Shown here: positions 12,972 to 22,344 of the stretch, piece after piece
How the letters are laid out: every line of letters begins with the position of its first letter
Numbering within the stretch: the stretch's first letter is position 1
Source: Alcanivorax sp. DG881
GTDB taxonomy: Bacteria; Pseudomonadota; Gammaproteobacteria; Pseudomonadales; Alcanivoracaceae
Assembly (NCBI RefSeq): GCF_000155615.1
Contig: NZ_DS989915.1
Location: forward strand, 838,688 to 885,494
Direction of reading: 5' to 3'
DNA length: 46,807 nucleotides
The notes under the pieces: model-generated
Seen by the model: only the letters and a program-made list of their open reading frames with translations
Databases searched by the model: none
Told to the model about the DNA's origin: nothing
Translations under genes and position numbers: made by a program

Positions 12972-15212
12972 CTATTTCTTGTAGCGCCGAACTTCCAGCA
13001 CGCCTTTAAGCTGATCCATCTTGGCAAGCACCTTGCCCAGGTTCCCCAGGGTGGCGATTTCCAGGGTGAGCAGCATGGTGGCGGTGTTGTCATCCTGATG
13101 GGACTGGGTATGCACGGCCGTCACGTTGACCTTTTCATTGGCCAGCACGGCAATCACGTCCTTGAGCAGGCCCTGACGATCCCAGGCGCGCAGAAACACA
13201 TCCACCGGGTAGGTAATTCGGTCGGCTTCGCCCCAGGTCACTTCGATTACCCGGTTAGGGTCATCACCCTGCATGGCCAGCAACTTCTCACAGTCGGCGC
13301 GGTGAACGGTAACGCCCCGCCCCTGGGTAATAAAGCCCATGACCTGATCACCAGGCACCGGCTGGCAGCAGCCGGCCATATGGGTAAGCAGATTCCCCAC
13401 CCCATGAATGGTGATATCACCACTGGTGGACGCTTTCGGCTTGGCCGGAACAAACTCCATTTCCTGCTGGTTATGGTCCGGCTGCAGGGCCTGCACCTGA
13501 TTGACCACATGCCCCGGGCGCAGATCGCCCGCACCCAGCGACGCCAATACGTCGTCACCGGTTTTCAGATTGAGGTGCGGCGCCAGGGTATCCAGATCCA
13601 CTTTTTCCAGCGCCAGCCGCGACATTTCCTTTTCCAGGATGGTGCGACCCTGAACGATATGCACATCACGGTCCTGACGCTTGAACCATTGCTGGATTCT
13701 CGCCCGGGCAGATGACGTCGCCACATAGCCCAGTGACGGGGTCAGCCAGTCACGGCTGGGGCCGCCTTCTTTGGTGGTGAGGATAGTGACCTGCTCACCG
13801 GTATTCAGGCTGTAGTTCAACGGCACGATTTGACCGTTCACCTTGGCGCCCCGGCAGCGATGCCCTACTTCGGTATGGATGTGATAGGCGAAATCCACCG
13901 GCGTGGCCCCCGCTTCCAGGTCCACCACATGGCCTTCCGGGGTGAAAACATACACCCGGTCGCTGACCAGCCCGTGGCGCAGCTCGTCCACCATGGCATC
14001 AGGGCTGTCGTCACCCAGCTCTTCGTGCCATTCGAGCACCTGACGCAGCCAGGTAATCCGTTGCTCGTAATCGGTAACTCCACTTTTGCCTTTCTTGGCG
14101 CCTTCCTTGTAGCGCCAATGGGCACAGACACCCAGCTCCGCCTCTTCATGCATATCGAAGGTACGAATCTGCACCTCCAGCATCTTGCGTTCCGGGCCGA
14201 CCACCGCCGTATGCAGGCTCTGGTAACCATTGCCTTTGGGGCTGGCGATGTAATCGTCGAATTCCTTGGGCACGTGTTGCCACAGGGAATGCACAACACC
14301 CAGCGCCGCATAGCAGTCGCGTACTTGCGGTACCAGAATACGCACCGCACGCACGTCATAGACTTCACCGAAGTCCAGGTGCTTTTTCTGCATTTTCCGC
14401 CAGATGCTGTAAATGTGCTTGGCGCGCCCGTTGACCTCGGCGCCACTGATGCCGTTCTTTTCCAGATAGCCGCGTAAGTGCTCCAGCACGTTATCAATGT
14501 ACTCTTCACGTACCAGACGCTTCTCATCCAGCAGCTTGGCAATTTTCTTGTAGGCGCCCGGCTGCAGGTAACGGAAGGACAGATCCTCCAGCTCCCATTT
14601 CAACTGGCCAACGCCCAGCCGGTGGGCCAGCGGCGCGTAGATATCGAAGATTTCCTGGGCCACCTTGCGCTGGCGCTCCGGCTCCGACTCCTTGACCGCA
14701 CGGATGATCACCGTTCGTTCCGCAAGCTTGACCAGGGCGACGCGCACGTCGTCGACCATGGCCACCAGCATCTTGCGCATGTTATCCAGCTGCCCATCCT
14801 GCTGGCCCAGCACGGCCTTGCGGGTGGGGTTGAGCGAAGTACTGATCGCCGCCATGCGCAGCACGCCTTCGATCAGGTTGGCCACATCCGGCCCGAATTC
14901 CTTTTCCACTTCCAGCAGCGTGATCTGCCCTTCGCGCACGGCCCGGTAAAGGATAGCGGCGGGAAGAATGTCACTGTCGGCTCCCAGATCCACCAACACT
15001 TCGCCCATTTCCAGGCCGATATCCAGACAGCCTTTGCCATAGGGCCACACCCGGCCCGCGGCCTCACCGGCCAGCTGGCATTGTTCGGCGCGCTCACAGG
15101 CCTGTTCCAGCAAGGCACGGTCACGGACCGGGGCGCGATCTTCCAACTGCGTGATCCAGTCGCGCCAGTGAACTATGGAACCTTCTGAGGGCTGTCGCCT
15201 TACCGTTACCAT
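12972..15212 (-). CDS. relA: GTP pyrophosphokinase RelA (ppGpp synthetase I)
   Basis: A 746-residue ribosome-associated (p)ppGpp synthetase, the usual RelA length (744 in E. coli). The N-terminal hydrolase domain is degenerate: where bifunctional enzymes have HDxxED there is ILYRAVREGQITL, so no hydrolysis is expected. The synthetase domain (about 240-350) has KHIYSIWRKMQKKHLDF and SPKGNGYQSLHTAVVGP. It is followed by the TGS domain (about 405-465, DRVYVFTPEGHVVDLEAGAT), the cysteine-containing ZFD/RIS region (HMAGCCQPVPGDQVMGF) and a C-terminal ACT domain. It lies 11 bases downstream of rlmD and is probably co-transcribed with it. Confidence 0.97.
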   Translation of the reverse strand: MVTVRRQPSEGSIVHWRDWITQLEDRAPVRDRALLEQACERAEQCQLAGEAAGRVWPYGKGCLDIGLEMGEVLVDLGADSDILPAAILYRAVREGQITLLEVEKEFGPDVANLIEGVLRMAAISTSLNPTRKAVLGQQDGQLDNMRKMLVAMVDDVRVALVKLAERTVIIRAVKESEPERQRKVAQEIFDIYAPLAHRLGVGQLKWELEDLSFRYLQPGAYKKIAKLLDEKRLVREEYIDNVLEHLRGYLEKNGISGAEVNGRAKHIYSIWRKMQKKHLDFGEVYDVRAVRILVPQVRDCYAALGVVHSLWQHVPKEFDDYIASPKGNGYQSLHTAVVGPERKMLEVQIRTFDMHEEAELGVCAHWRYKEGAKKGKSGVTDYEQRITWLRQVLEWHEELGDDSPDAMVDELRHGLVSDRVYVFTPEGHVVDLEAGATPVDFAYHIHTEVGHRCRGAKVNGQIVPLNYSLNTGEQVTILTTKEGGPSRDWLTPSLGYVATSSARARIQQWFKRQDRDVHIVQGRTILEKEMSRLALEKVDLDTLAPHLNLKTGDDVLASLGAGDLRPGHVVNQVQALQPDHNQQEMEFVPAKPKASTSGDITIHGVGNLLTHMAGCCQPVPGDQVMGFITQGRGVTVHRADCEKLLAMQGDDPNRVIEVTWGEADRITYPVDVFLRAWDRQGLLKDVIAVLANEKVNVTAVHTQSHQDDNTATMLLTLEIATLGNLGKVLAKMDQLKGVLEVRRYKK

Positions 15213-15223
15213 GGCAGAACCTG

Positions 15224-16561
15224 CTACTTCTTCTTCGCTTTTTCGAATACAGCGATGGACTCGACGTGGGTGGTGTGAGGGAACATATCCATCACACCTG
15301 CCGCTTTAAGACGGTAGCCCAGCGCCATCAGTTCCCCGGCATCACGGGCCAGTGTGGCGGGGTTGCATGACACATAAACAATCCTTGATGCACCAAGGCG
15401 GGGCATCAACTTCACCATTTCCAGTGCGCCGGTGCGTGGCGGGTCGATCAGAATACGATCATACGCCTGTCTGGCCCAGGCTTGGCCGCTAACGTCCTGG
15501 CTCAGGTCCCAGGCGTGAAACTCCAGGTTTTCCAGGCCGTTGCGGCGAGCATTCTCGTAACCACGCTCCACCATGGCCTGGCTGACCTCTACACCCACCA
15601 CCTTGCCGGCCCGCTTGGCGGCGGGAATGGTGAAATTCCCCAGGCCGCAGAACAGGTCCAGCACCGTGTGTTCTGGTGAGATGTCCAGCAAGTCCAGTGC
15701 CAAAGGCACCATCTTGCGATTAATCTCTGCATTCACCTGGGTGAAATCGGTGGGATGAAAGGCCAACTCCACCCCGGCAGACGGGTGTGAGTAATACAGA
15801 CGCTGCTCACCGTCTTCCGGCCAGACCCGGTGCACGGTACTTTCGTTGCCCGGTTGCAGATAACAGTGCCAGCCCAGATTCTGGCAGAAGCCCACCAGGG
15901 CCTGTTGATCTGCCTCAGGCAATGGGTCCAGATGGCGGATAATGAGGGCCACATCGTCATCCCCGGCGGCCAGCTCAATCTGCGGAATGCGGCTGCGGCT
16001 TTCCAGGCTGTGCATCAGGGTACGCAGTTCAGAGAGGCGGTGCCCCACGTCCGGGATCAGCACTTCACAGGTGCGGAGCTGGGCAATGAAGCTGTTGCGC
16101 TTTTCCCGGAAGCCCACCAGCGTTTCCCCTTTGGCTTCCACGTACTTCACACCCAGACGGGCCTTGCTGCGGTACCCCGTCACCGGGCCGGTCAGCGGCG
16201 GCAGCCACTCTTCCGGCTCCAGGCCACCAAAATGCTGCAGCTGTTCACGCAACACCGCTTCCTTGCGCGCCACCTGCACTGCCGGACTCATATGCTGCAG
16301 GCTGCAGCCACCGCACAGGGTGCTGTGCTCGCAAGGCGGGGTTACCCGGTCCGGGGACGCGGTGACGATTTCCACGGCTTTGCCTTCATCAAACTTGCGG
16401 CGCATGTAGGTGAATTTGAACATCACCTCTTCACCGGGCAGCGCATTATCAATGAAGGTGGTCTTGCCATCGCGGCGGGCGATGCCCCGGCCATCGTGAC
16501 TCAGGGTTTCAATGCTGGCGGGCTCCGGGGTTTCCGGTAACTGCTTGCGACGTCGTGCCAT
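15224..16561 (-). CDS. rlmD: 23S rRNA (uracil-1939-C5)-methyltransferase RlmD
   Basis: A 445-residue SAM-dependent rRNA methyltransferase (formerly RumA). An N-terminal TRAM domain (IETLSHDGRGIARRDGK) is followed by the iron-sulfur cysteines in PPCEHSTLCGGCSLQHM, the SAM motif VLDLFCGLGNFTIPAA, the IDPPRTGA motif and the catalytic-cysteine motif VYVSCNPATLARD. Start at ATG 16561 (MARRRKQL) by family comparison; the in-frame ATG at 16624 would add 21 unlikely residues. It is upstream of relA with an 11-base gap, the usual rlmD-relA arrangement. Confidence 0.96.
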   Translation of the reverse strand: MARRRKQLPETPEPASIETLSHDGRGIARRDGKTTFIDNALPGEEVMFKFTYMRRKFDEGKAVEIVTASPDRVTPPCEHSTLCGGCSLQHMSPAVQVARKEAVLREQLQHFGGLEPEEWLPPLTGPVTGYRSKARLGVKYVEAKGETLVGFREKRNSFIAQLRTCEVLIPDVGHRLSELRTLMHSLESRSRIPQIELAAGDDDVALIIRHLDPLPEADQQALVGFCQNLGWHCYLQPGNESTVHRVWPEDGEQRLYYSHPSAGVELAFHPTDFTQVNAEINRKMVPLALDLLDISPEHTVLDLFCGLGNFTIPAAKRAGKVVGVEVSQAMVERGYENARRNGLENLEFHAWDLSQDVSGQAWARQAYDRILIDPPRTGALEMVKLMPRLGASRIVYVSCNPATLARDAGELMALGYRLKAAGVMDMFPHTTHVESIAVFEKAKKK

Positions 16562-16687
16562 GGAAGATCTCAATACTCTGGGGGTAAATCCGGGAGTGGG
16601 CAGCCATGCAACGCAGGCTGCCAATGTGGTGCGGATTGTAGCGTTTCAGGCCGCTGGCGTCAGATTTGTGACGCCAGCGGCATCAGC

Positions 16688-17470
16688 TCAGCTCGCCGAT
16701 GCCTTCTGCCAGGTCTCCAGGAACGCCAGGAAGTGCGGATGCCCTTCTTCCTTCAGGTAGTCCTGCAGCAACGCCAGCTCCTGATCGTAACCGGTAGCGT
16801 CCAGCTCACCGCGCATCAACTGAAAACGCAGATACACCAGCCAGGTGTTGAGTACGTCGGTTTCGCAATAATCACGAATCCCCTTGAGGTCACCGTCCTG
16901 GAAGGCCTCGAAGACTTTGCCACCACTCATGCCCATCTTGCCCGGGAAGCCCAGCAACGTGGCGATCTGGTCCAGCGGCGCATTGGCGCGCCCGTTATAC
17001 ATGGCCAGCACGTCCATCAGGTCCAGGTGGCGTTGATGGTAACGGCTCAGGTAGTTGTTCCATTTGAAACTGGTGTCTTCGTTGCCGGTTTCCCAGTAAC
17101 GGTGAGCGGCAACACCATGCTTGAGCGCGCGATAGTGCAACACCGGCAGATCGAAACCACCGCCATTCCAGCTCACCAGGTTCGGGGTGAAGCGATCGAT
17201 ACCGTCATAGAAGCGCTCGATCAGCTCTTTCTCCGTGCTGTTCTCATCGCCCAGGGACCACACTTTCACCCCTTGCGCAGAACGCAGCACCACGGAAATG
17301 GCGACAATACGGTGCAGGTGCAGGCGCAGAAACTCGGTGCCATTCTCCTGACGGCGCAGGTTGAGCAAGGCGCTGGCAGTGTCCTTGTCGCTAAGCCCAT
17401 CCAGGTCGTAGATGCGGCGCCCGCCATCCAGATCGGGGATGGTTTCGATATCAAAGACCAATACGTTCAC
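16688..17470 (-). CDS. PolB-type 3'-5' exonuclease (DnaQ-like fold)
   Basis: A 260-residue protein of the predicted 3'-5' exonuclease family related to the proofreading domain of family B polymerases. DEDD-type motifs are visible: VFDIETIPD (first Asp/Glu pair), VSWNGGGFDLPVLHYRA (second Asp) and YCETDVLNTWLVY (third Asp). HHL-type surroundings and length match stand-alone members found beside cysM and rlmD in Pseudomonas. The substrate is unproven; a repair or RNA-processing role is likely. The ATG at 17470 has AGGGAG upstream. Confidence 0.88.
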   Translation of the reverse strand: MNVLVFDIETIPDLDGGRRIYDLDGLSDKDTASALLNLRRQENGTEFLRLHLHRIVAISVVLRSAQGVKVWSLGDENSTEKELIERFYDGIDRFTPNLVSWNGGGFDLPVLHYRALKHGVAAHRYWETGNEDTSFKWNNYLSRYHQRHLDLMDVLAMYNGRANAPLDQIATLLGFPGKMGMSGGKVFEAFQDGDLKGIRDYCETDVLNTWLVYLRFQLMRGELDATGYDQELALLQDYLKEEGHPHFLAFLETWQKASAS

Positions 17471-17505
17471 ATGCTCTCCCTGTTTTCGCTGTCAATTGTC
17501 CACTA

Positions 17506-18405
17506 TCAACTGTCAACGGCATTAAAAACCCCGGTAGACAGATAACGGTCGCCCCGGTCGCAAATAATGGCCACGATCACGGCGTTTTCCAGCTCTTCAC
17601 TCAACCGTAGCGCACCGGCCACGGCGCCGCCGGATGATACACCGCAGCTGATGCCTTCTTCGCGGGCCAACCTGCGCATGGTGCGCTCGGCCAGGTCCTG
17701 ATCCATATCCACAACACGGTCCACGCGGGAATCATCATAGATGGAGGGCAGGTATTCCTTCGGCCAGCGGCGAATGCCGGGAATGGACGCACCATCGGTA
17801 GGCTGCAGGCCGACAATCTGGATAGCCGGGTTCTGCTCCTTCAGATACATGCTGCACCCCATGATCGTGCCGGTGGTGCCCATGGAACTAACGAAATGGG
17901 TAATACCGCCATCCGTATCGCGCCAGATTTCCGGGCCGGTACTTTCATAATGGGCCAGCGGGTTATCCGGGTTGGCGAACTGATCCAGCACCGTACCCTC
18001 GCCACGGGCCTGCATGGCCTGGGCCAGGTCGCGGGCACCTTCCATGCCCTCTTCCTTGCTCACCGAAATCAGCTCGGCGCCATAAGCGGCCATGGCATCA
18101 CGGCGCTCCTGACTCTGGTTGGCGGGCATGATCAACTTCATGCGGTAACCGCGCATGGCAGCGGCCATGGCCAGGGCAATGCCCGTGTTGCCACTGGTGG
18201 CTTCAATCAGAGTATCACCGGGCTGTATCTGTCCGCGCTGCTCCGCCTTGAGGATCATGTTCAATGCCGGGCGATCTTTTACCGAGCCGGCCGGGTTATT
18301 GCCCTCCAGCTTGACCAGAATGGTATTGCTGGTCTTGCCGGGCATGCGCTGCAGACGCACAAGGGGCGTATTACCCACGGTCTGTTCAATGGTTTTATGA
18401 TTCAT
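17506..18405 (-). CDS. cysM: Cysteine synthase B
   Basis: A 299-residue PLP enzyme making cysteine (or S-sulfocysteine from thiosulfate) from O-acetylserine. The PLP lysine is in PAGSVKDRPAL (about Lys43); substrate loop EATSGNTGIALAMAAAMRGY; phosphate-binding SSMGTTGTIMG; C-terminal GVSSGGAVAGAL. The length and the RDRPA-type active-site sequence (SVKDRPA rather than SVKDRIA) favour CysM over CysK. Its stop lies in an arm-like AT-rich sequence (CTATCAACTGTCAAC) shared in style with the AT-armed repeats. It is divergent from the GacS-type kinase gene. Confidence 0.95.
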   Translation of the reverse strand: MNHKTIEQTVGNTPLVRLQRMPGKTSNTILVKLEGNNPAGSVKDRPALNMILKAEQRGQIQPGDTLIEATSGNTGIALAMAAAMRGYRMKLIMPANQSQERRDAMAAYGAELISVSKEEGMEGARDLAQAMQARGEGTVLDQFANPDNPLAHYESTGPEIWRDTDGGITHFVSSMGTTGTIMGCSMYLKEQNPAIQIVGLQPTDGASIPGIRRWPKEYLPSIYDDSRVDRVVDMDQDLAERTMRRLAREEGISCGVSSGGAVAGALRLSEELENAVIVAIICDRGDRYLSTGVFNAVDS

Positions 18406-18531
18406 GGCGCGTATTGTACCTAAAAAGCCGCTTTATGCTGCACGCCTCACGCAACAACACGGTGGCGCGGAGCGTGCTGCATGTTGCTGCTCTTCAGGCA
18501 TAATGGGGAAAACAACAGCAATCGGGGATTC

Positions 18532-20796
18532 ATGGTCAACCAAAGCCTTCGCTCACGCCTGATGTTCATGGCCGCCCTGCCCGCCCTGCTGGCGGCGCTG
18601 GTCATTGGTGGCTATTCCATGGTCAACCGGATCGTGGATGTCCGCGAGACCAATGCGCAACGTCAGCAACTGGTCACCGATAGCTACGCCGCCCAGCTGG
18701 AAACCCTGCCCCATAACAGCCAGCGCAAACAGCAGAACCTGTTACGCCAGTTGCTTGAGGAACAGGACGTCCGGGCCGCCACCCTGGTATTCAACGATGG
18801 CCGGCCCACCCTGCACGCCGGGCCTCGGCTACGCCCCGCCCCTGACGGCGCGGCACCCGATGCACAGGGGCGGGTCACCACCGATACCAGCTGGCAGCTG
18901 GATCGGGATCTCAGCGGGGTGCTGCCCGCCCAGCTCACCGTGGAGTTTTCCCAGCAGGGGCAATATCTGTCCACGCTGGAAAATCTGCTCACCCTGTTTC
19001 TGGTGATGCTGGCACTGATCATGATCGCCATGGTTCCCGCCCTGCGCTTTTCCCGCCAGCTGACTCAGCCCATCAGCGACATGGTCAGTGCGGTGCAACG
19101 TATCCGCGATGGCGATCTCAGTATGGCCATTCACACCCAGGCCAAAGGTGAGTTATCGGAACTGGAAACCGCCCTGCGACAGATGGTCGCGGCACTGGCC
19201 GACGCCCAGACCGAGTTGCAGCAGAATGTGGACCAGGCCACCCAGGATCTGCGCGAAACCCTGGAAACCATCGAGATCCAGAACATCGAACTGGACATGG
19301 CACGCAAGGAAGCCCTGAAAGCCAGCCATATCAAATCCGAGTTCCTGGCCAACATGAGCCACGAGATTCGCACCCCGCTCAATGGCATTCTCGGCTTCAC
19401 CAAACTGTTGGACCGCTCTCCCATGACCCCGCGCCAGGAGGATTACCTCTCTACCATTCACAAGAGTGCGGAATCCCTGTTGGCGATCATCAACGACGTG
19501 CTCGATTTTTCCAAAATCGAGGCCGGTAAACTGTCCCTCGATCACACCCCTCTCAACCTCCATGACCTGATCGAGGACGTGCAGACCTTGCTCGCCCCCA
19601 TGGCGCAGGAGCGGGGCCTGGAGCAGGCGGCCATTATCTACTCAGACGTCCCGGTCGCCTTGCTGGGCGATCCGCTGCGCATCCGCCAGGTCCTGACCAA
19701 TCTGGTCAGCAATGCCATCAAGTTTACCGACCAGGGCTCCGTGGTAGTGCGTGCCATGCTGGAGGAAGACCGGGGGGCAGAAGCAATCATCAAGATTACC
19801 GTCACCGATACCGGCCCCGGCTTGAATCCGGAAGCCCAGAAAGACCTGTTCAGCGCCTTTACCCAGGCCGACCAGAGCGCCCGCCGGCAGGAAGGTGGAA
19901 CCGGGCTGGGGCTCGCCATCAGCAAGCGCCTGGTGGAGGGCATGGGCGGCGAGATTGGTATCGACAGCCGCGAGGGCCGTGGCTCCACCTTCTGGTTCAC
20001 CCTGCGCACCGAGCGGGATCCAAAGCAGCCCCCCCAGCAGCCGCCCCATGCACTGGTAGGCTGCACCGCCACCTTGATCGAAAGTGATGAATACGGCCGG
20101 CTGGGCCTGTACCACATGCTCAGCCACTTGCAGCTTCGCATCCATGAACAGCACAACCTCAACGATCTCATGGCGACGCTGGATCAGGGTGCGCTGTCCC
20201 ACAGTGATTTTCTGGTAGTCGGCCTGCCCAGCCAGGCACCGGGCATCGACCTGCAGCAACTTCTGGATGACCTCGCTGCCCTTGGCACCCCGATTCTGGT
20301 GCTGTGCAATAACCCGGAAAGTGTTTCCCACTGGCTGGAGGATTATCCGCACTGCCAGGTTCAGGGAAAACCCGCCACGCGCCAGCGTCTGCATAGCACC
20401 GCGGATGATCTGCCGCAAGCCCCTGACAGTAACGCCAACAGCGATCAGGTCTTCGATCCTGAATTGGCCCGTCGTCGTGCCGGGGGGCGGGATCATCTTG
20501 CCGACGAAATGCTGAAAATGCTGCTCGATAGTCTGGAAACAGATCGGCCCGCTATCTCAGCCGCCTTCGACCGGAACGATAACGATGACTTGCTGGAACG
20601 CGTGCACAAGCTCCACGGCGCCACCCGCTACTGCGGCACGCCCCGCCTGGAGCAGAGCGCTCGGCAGCTGGAAGAAGCCCTGAAGACCGGCAGCGACCGC
20701 GCCAGCCTGGGGCCGCGGGTCTCTGCCCTGTGCGACGAAATCTGTGCACTGGAACAGCTCTGGCAGGACCAGGGCGACGTCATGACTCTGGGCTAG
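18532..20796 (+). CDS. gacS: GacS/BarA-type hybrid sensor kinase lacking a recognisable true receiver domain
   Basis: A 754-residue inner-membrane sensor kinase. Two membrane segments (about 10-30 and 152-175) flank a periplasmic domain, then HAMP, the phosphorylated His277 in [14 protein letters not shown], and the ATPase with N box (about 380-398), DTGPGL and [11 protein letters not shown]. After it comes a degenerate receiver-like segment (about 510-620, [18 protein letters not shown]), and an Hpt domain with His692 in [12 protein letters not shown]. Family members (BarA, Pseudomonas GacS, roughly 920 residues) have a genuine receiver with DD/D/K residues between pseudo-receiver and Hpt; none is visible here. 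GacS normally phosphorylates GacA to switch on Csr/Rsm small RNAs. I chose ATG 18532 for its GGGGA. Location between cysM and pdxJ matches GacS in relatives. Confidence 0.9.
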   Translation: MVNQSLRSRLMFMAALPALLAALVIGGYSMVNRIVDVRETNAQRQQLVTDSYAAQLETLPHNSQRKQQNLLRQLLEEQDVRAATLVFNDGRPTLHAGPRLRPAPDGAAPDAQGRVTTDTSWQLDRDLSGVLPAQLTVEFSQQGQYLSTLENLLTLFLVMLALIMIAMVPALRFSRQLTQPISDMVSAVQRIRDGDLSMAIHTQAKGELSELETALRQMVAALADAQTELQQNVDQATQDLRETLETIEIQNIELDMARKEALKASHIKSEFLANMSHEIRTPLNGILGFTKLLDRSPMTPRQEDYLSTIHKSAESLLAIINDVLDFSKIEAGKLSLDHTPLNLHDLIEDVQTLLAPMAQERGLEQAAIIYSDVPVALLGDPLRIRQVLTNLVSNAIKFTDQGSVVVRAMLEEDRGAEAIIKITVTDTGPGLNPEAQKDLFSAFTQADQSARRQEGGTGLGLAISKRLVEGMGGEIGIDSREGRGSTFWFTLRTERDPKQPPQQPPHALVGCTATLIESDEYGRLGLYHMLSHLQLRIHEQHNLNDLMATLDQGALSHSDFLVVGLPSQAPGIDLQQLLDDLAALGTPILVLCNNPESVSHWLEDYPHCQVQGKPATRQRLHSTADDLPQAPDSNANSDQVFDPELARRRAGGRDHLADEMLKMLLDSLETDRPAISAAFDRNDNDDLLERVHKLHGATRYCGTPRLEQSARQLEEALKTGSDRASLGPRVSALCDEICALEQLWQDQGDVMTLG

Positions 20797-20823
20797 ACTC
20801 CGATGTTTCGCTGGATGCAGTGC

Positions 20824-21549
20824 CTAAACCTTGTCGAGCAAGGCCCGCATGCTGCGCACGGCTTCATCCAGCCCGGTGATTGCCGCCCGGGCAATAATGC
20901 TGTGGCCAATATTCAGCTCGTTGATGCCCGGAATTTCTGCAATCGGCAAGGTGTTGTGGTAATGCAGACCGTGGCCAGCGTTGACCACCAACCCCTGCTC
21001 CAGCGCAAACGCCACGCCTTCACGGATGCGCGCCAGCTCCTGCTGCTGTGCGTCCACCGTTTCTGCATCGGCGTATCCACCGGTATGAATCTCGATTGCC
21101 GGGGCGCCGCATTCGCGGGCAGCAGCAATTTGCGCTTTATCCGCATCAATAAACAACGACACTTCAATACCCGCTTGCCCCAGCCGCTGACAACACTGGG
21201 CAATCCAGGCCTTGTTGCCCGCCACATCCAGCCCACCTTCGGTGGTCAGCTCCTCACGTTTTTCCGGTACCAGGCAGCAATGCGGCGGTTGAATGCGGCA
21301 GGCAATGCCCACCATTTCTTCAGTGGCCGCCATTTCCAGATTCATGCGGGTCTGCAGCGTCTGCGCCAGCAGTTCCACATCCCGGTCATTGATATGCCGG
21401 CGGTCTTCACGCAGGTGCACGGTAATGCCATCCGCACCGGCCTGCTCCGCGACCAGCGCAGCCTGTACCGGCTCAGGGTAGCGGGTGCCACGGGCTTGGC
21501 GAAGAGTGGCGATATGATCGATGTTGACGCCGAGAAGTACTCTGGACAT
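20824..21549 (-). CDS. pdxJ: Pyridoxine 5'-phosphate synthase
   Basis: A 241-residue TIM-barrel enzyme joining 1-deoxy-xylulose 5-phosphate and aminoacetone phosphate to make pyridoxine 5'-phosphate (vitamin B6). Visible: [18 protein letters not shown] at the start, [23 protein letters not shown] and [11 protein letters not shown] with family-conserved histidines, and [12 protein letters not shown] near the end. I chose ATG 21549 with AAGGTGA upstream; a GTG nine bases earlier lies within that site. It is the last gene of the rpoE-to-pdxJ array and is convergent with gacS, only 27 bases apart. Confidence 0.96.
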   Translation of the reverse strand: MSRVLLGVNIDHIATLRQARGTRYPEPVQAALVAEQAGADGITVHLREDRRHINDRDVELLAQTLQTRMNLEMAATEEMVGIACRIQPPHCCLVPEKREELTTEGGLDVAGNKAWIAQCCQRLGQAGIEVSLFIDADKAQIAAARECGAPAIEIHTGGYADAETVDAQQQELARIREGVAFALEQGLVVNAGHGLHYHNTLPIAEIPGINELNIGHSIIARAAITGLDEAVRSMRALLDKV

Positions 21550-21604
21550 AAGACTCACCTTAAACGCATTCTTTTCTGGCCGACCTGTAGAGGGCGAGCC
21601 AGAA

Positions 21605-21639
21605 TTCTAGCTTCTAGCTTCTAGCTTCTAGCTTCTAGC
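21605..21639. repeat. Heptanucleotide tandem repeat (TTCTAGC)x5
   Basis: Five perfect head-to-tail copies of the 7-mer TTCTAGC, with a sixth copy at 21658-21664, in the 117-bp gap between recO and pdxJ. Each unit contains CTAG, a tetranucleotide usually rare in bacterial genomes. No hairpin or gene seen. Confidence 0.9.
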
Positions 21640-21666
21640 TCGTAACTCGTATTTTGATTCTAGCTT

Positions 21667-22344
21667 TCATTTCTCCCGAAACAGCTCCCGGCTTTTCAGT
21701 GGCCGGTTGCCCAGATGCGGCGCCAGTAAATGTCGACACAGACTCAATGCTGCCCTGCGCGAAGCGGGATGCCAATCACCTTGGGCAATGGCCAGCAAGT
21801 CTGCGCCAGCATAACCGCCCCCGGTTTCTGTCTTCGCCAAACCCTGCTCAGGATTTAACTGGTATAACGCCTCGGGATCCAGCCCGTGCCCGTGAACATC
21901 CTGATCCAGAGCAATGCCGTAACCGATTTGCTCCAACACCGCCAATTCGAATTGCCGCAGCGTAATGTCGAACGGAGTCTGCGTCTGCAAGTCGGACAGA
22001 GCCTGCTCGTATAACGGCCAAACCGATGGATTGGGGTCGTCCCGGTGCAGCAGTCGCGTCAGTAGCTCGTTCAGGTAAAACCCGCAGTACAACGCCTTGC
22101 CGGTCAGCATAAGTCGATTCCCCCGTGGCTCGCACGCCCGCAGGGAATACATCTCACCGGAGGGCTTCAGCGCTACCCACAGGGGCGTAAACGGCGCCAG
22201 CAACGGGTCTTTGCGGCCACCGCGCACCACCGCACCAATGCGGCCTAGCGCGGGAAGAAACAGGTCTACCGTCAGGCTGGTATTACGAAAAGGCCGCCGG
22301 TGAATCAACCAGGCGGCTTGCAGTGACGTCTCAGCGCGGCTCAT
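21667..22344 (-). CDS. recO: DNA repair protein RecO
   Basis: A 225-residue RecFOR-pathway protein that loads RecA on SSB-coated DNA. An N-terminal OB fold (AAWLIHRRPFRNTSLTVDLF, RIGAVVRGGRKD) is followed by a helical domain (GFYLNELLTRLLHRDDPNP, LRQFELAVLEQIGYG) and a C-terminal SRRAALSLCRHLLAPHLGNRPLKSREL typical of the family (given in part). The start ATG at 22344 lies inside the 3' end of era (14-base overlap), indicating translational coupling. Era-recO order is standard. Confidence 0.94.
   Translation of the reverse strand: MSRAETSLQAAWLIHRRPFRNTSLTVDLFLPALGRIGAVVRGGRKDPLLAPFTPLWVALKPSGEMYSLRACEPRGNRLMLTGKALYCGFYLNELLTRLLHRDDPNPSVWPLYEQALSDLQTQTPFDITLRQFELAVLEQIGYGIALDQDVHGHGLDPEALYQLNPEQGLAKTETGGGYAGADLLAIAQGDWHPASRRAALSLCRHLLAPHLGNRPLKSRELFREK

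Noticed and set aside
18435-18483. Inverted pair ATGCTGCACGC / GCGTGCTGCAT between cysM and gacS
   Set aside because: One mismatch in 11 bp, no T-run, and no matching copy elsewhere; could be a hairpin but I cannot support a role.
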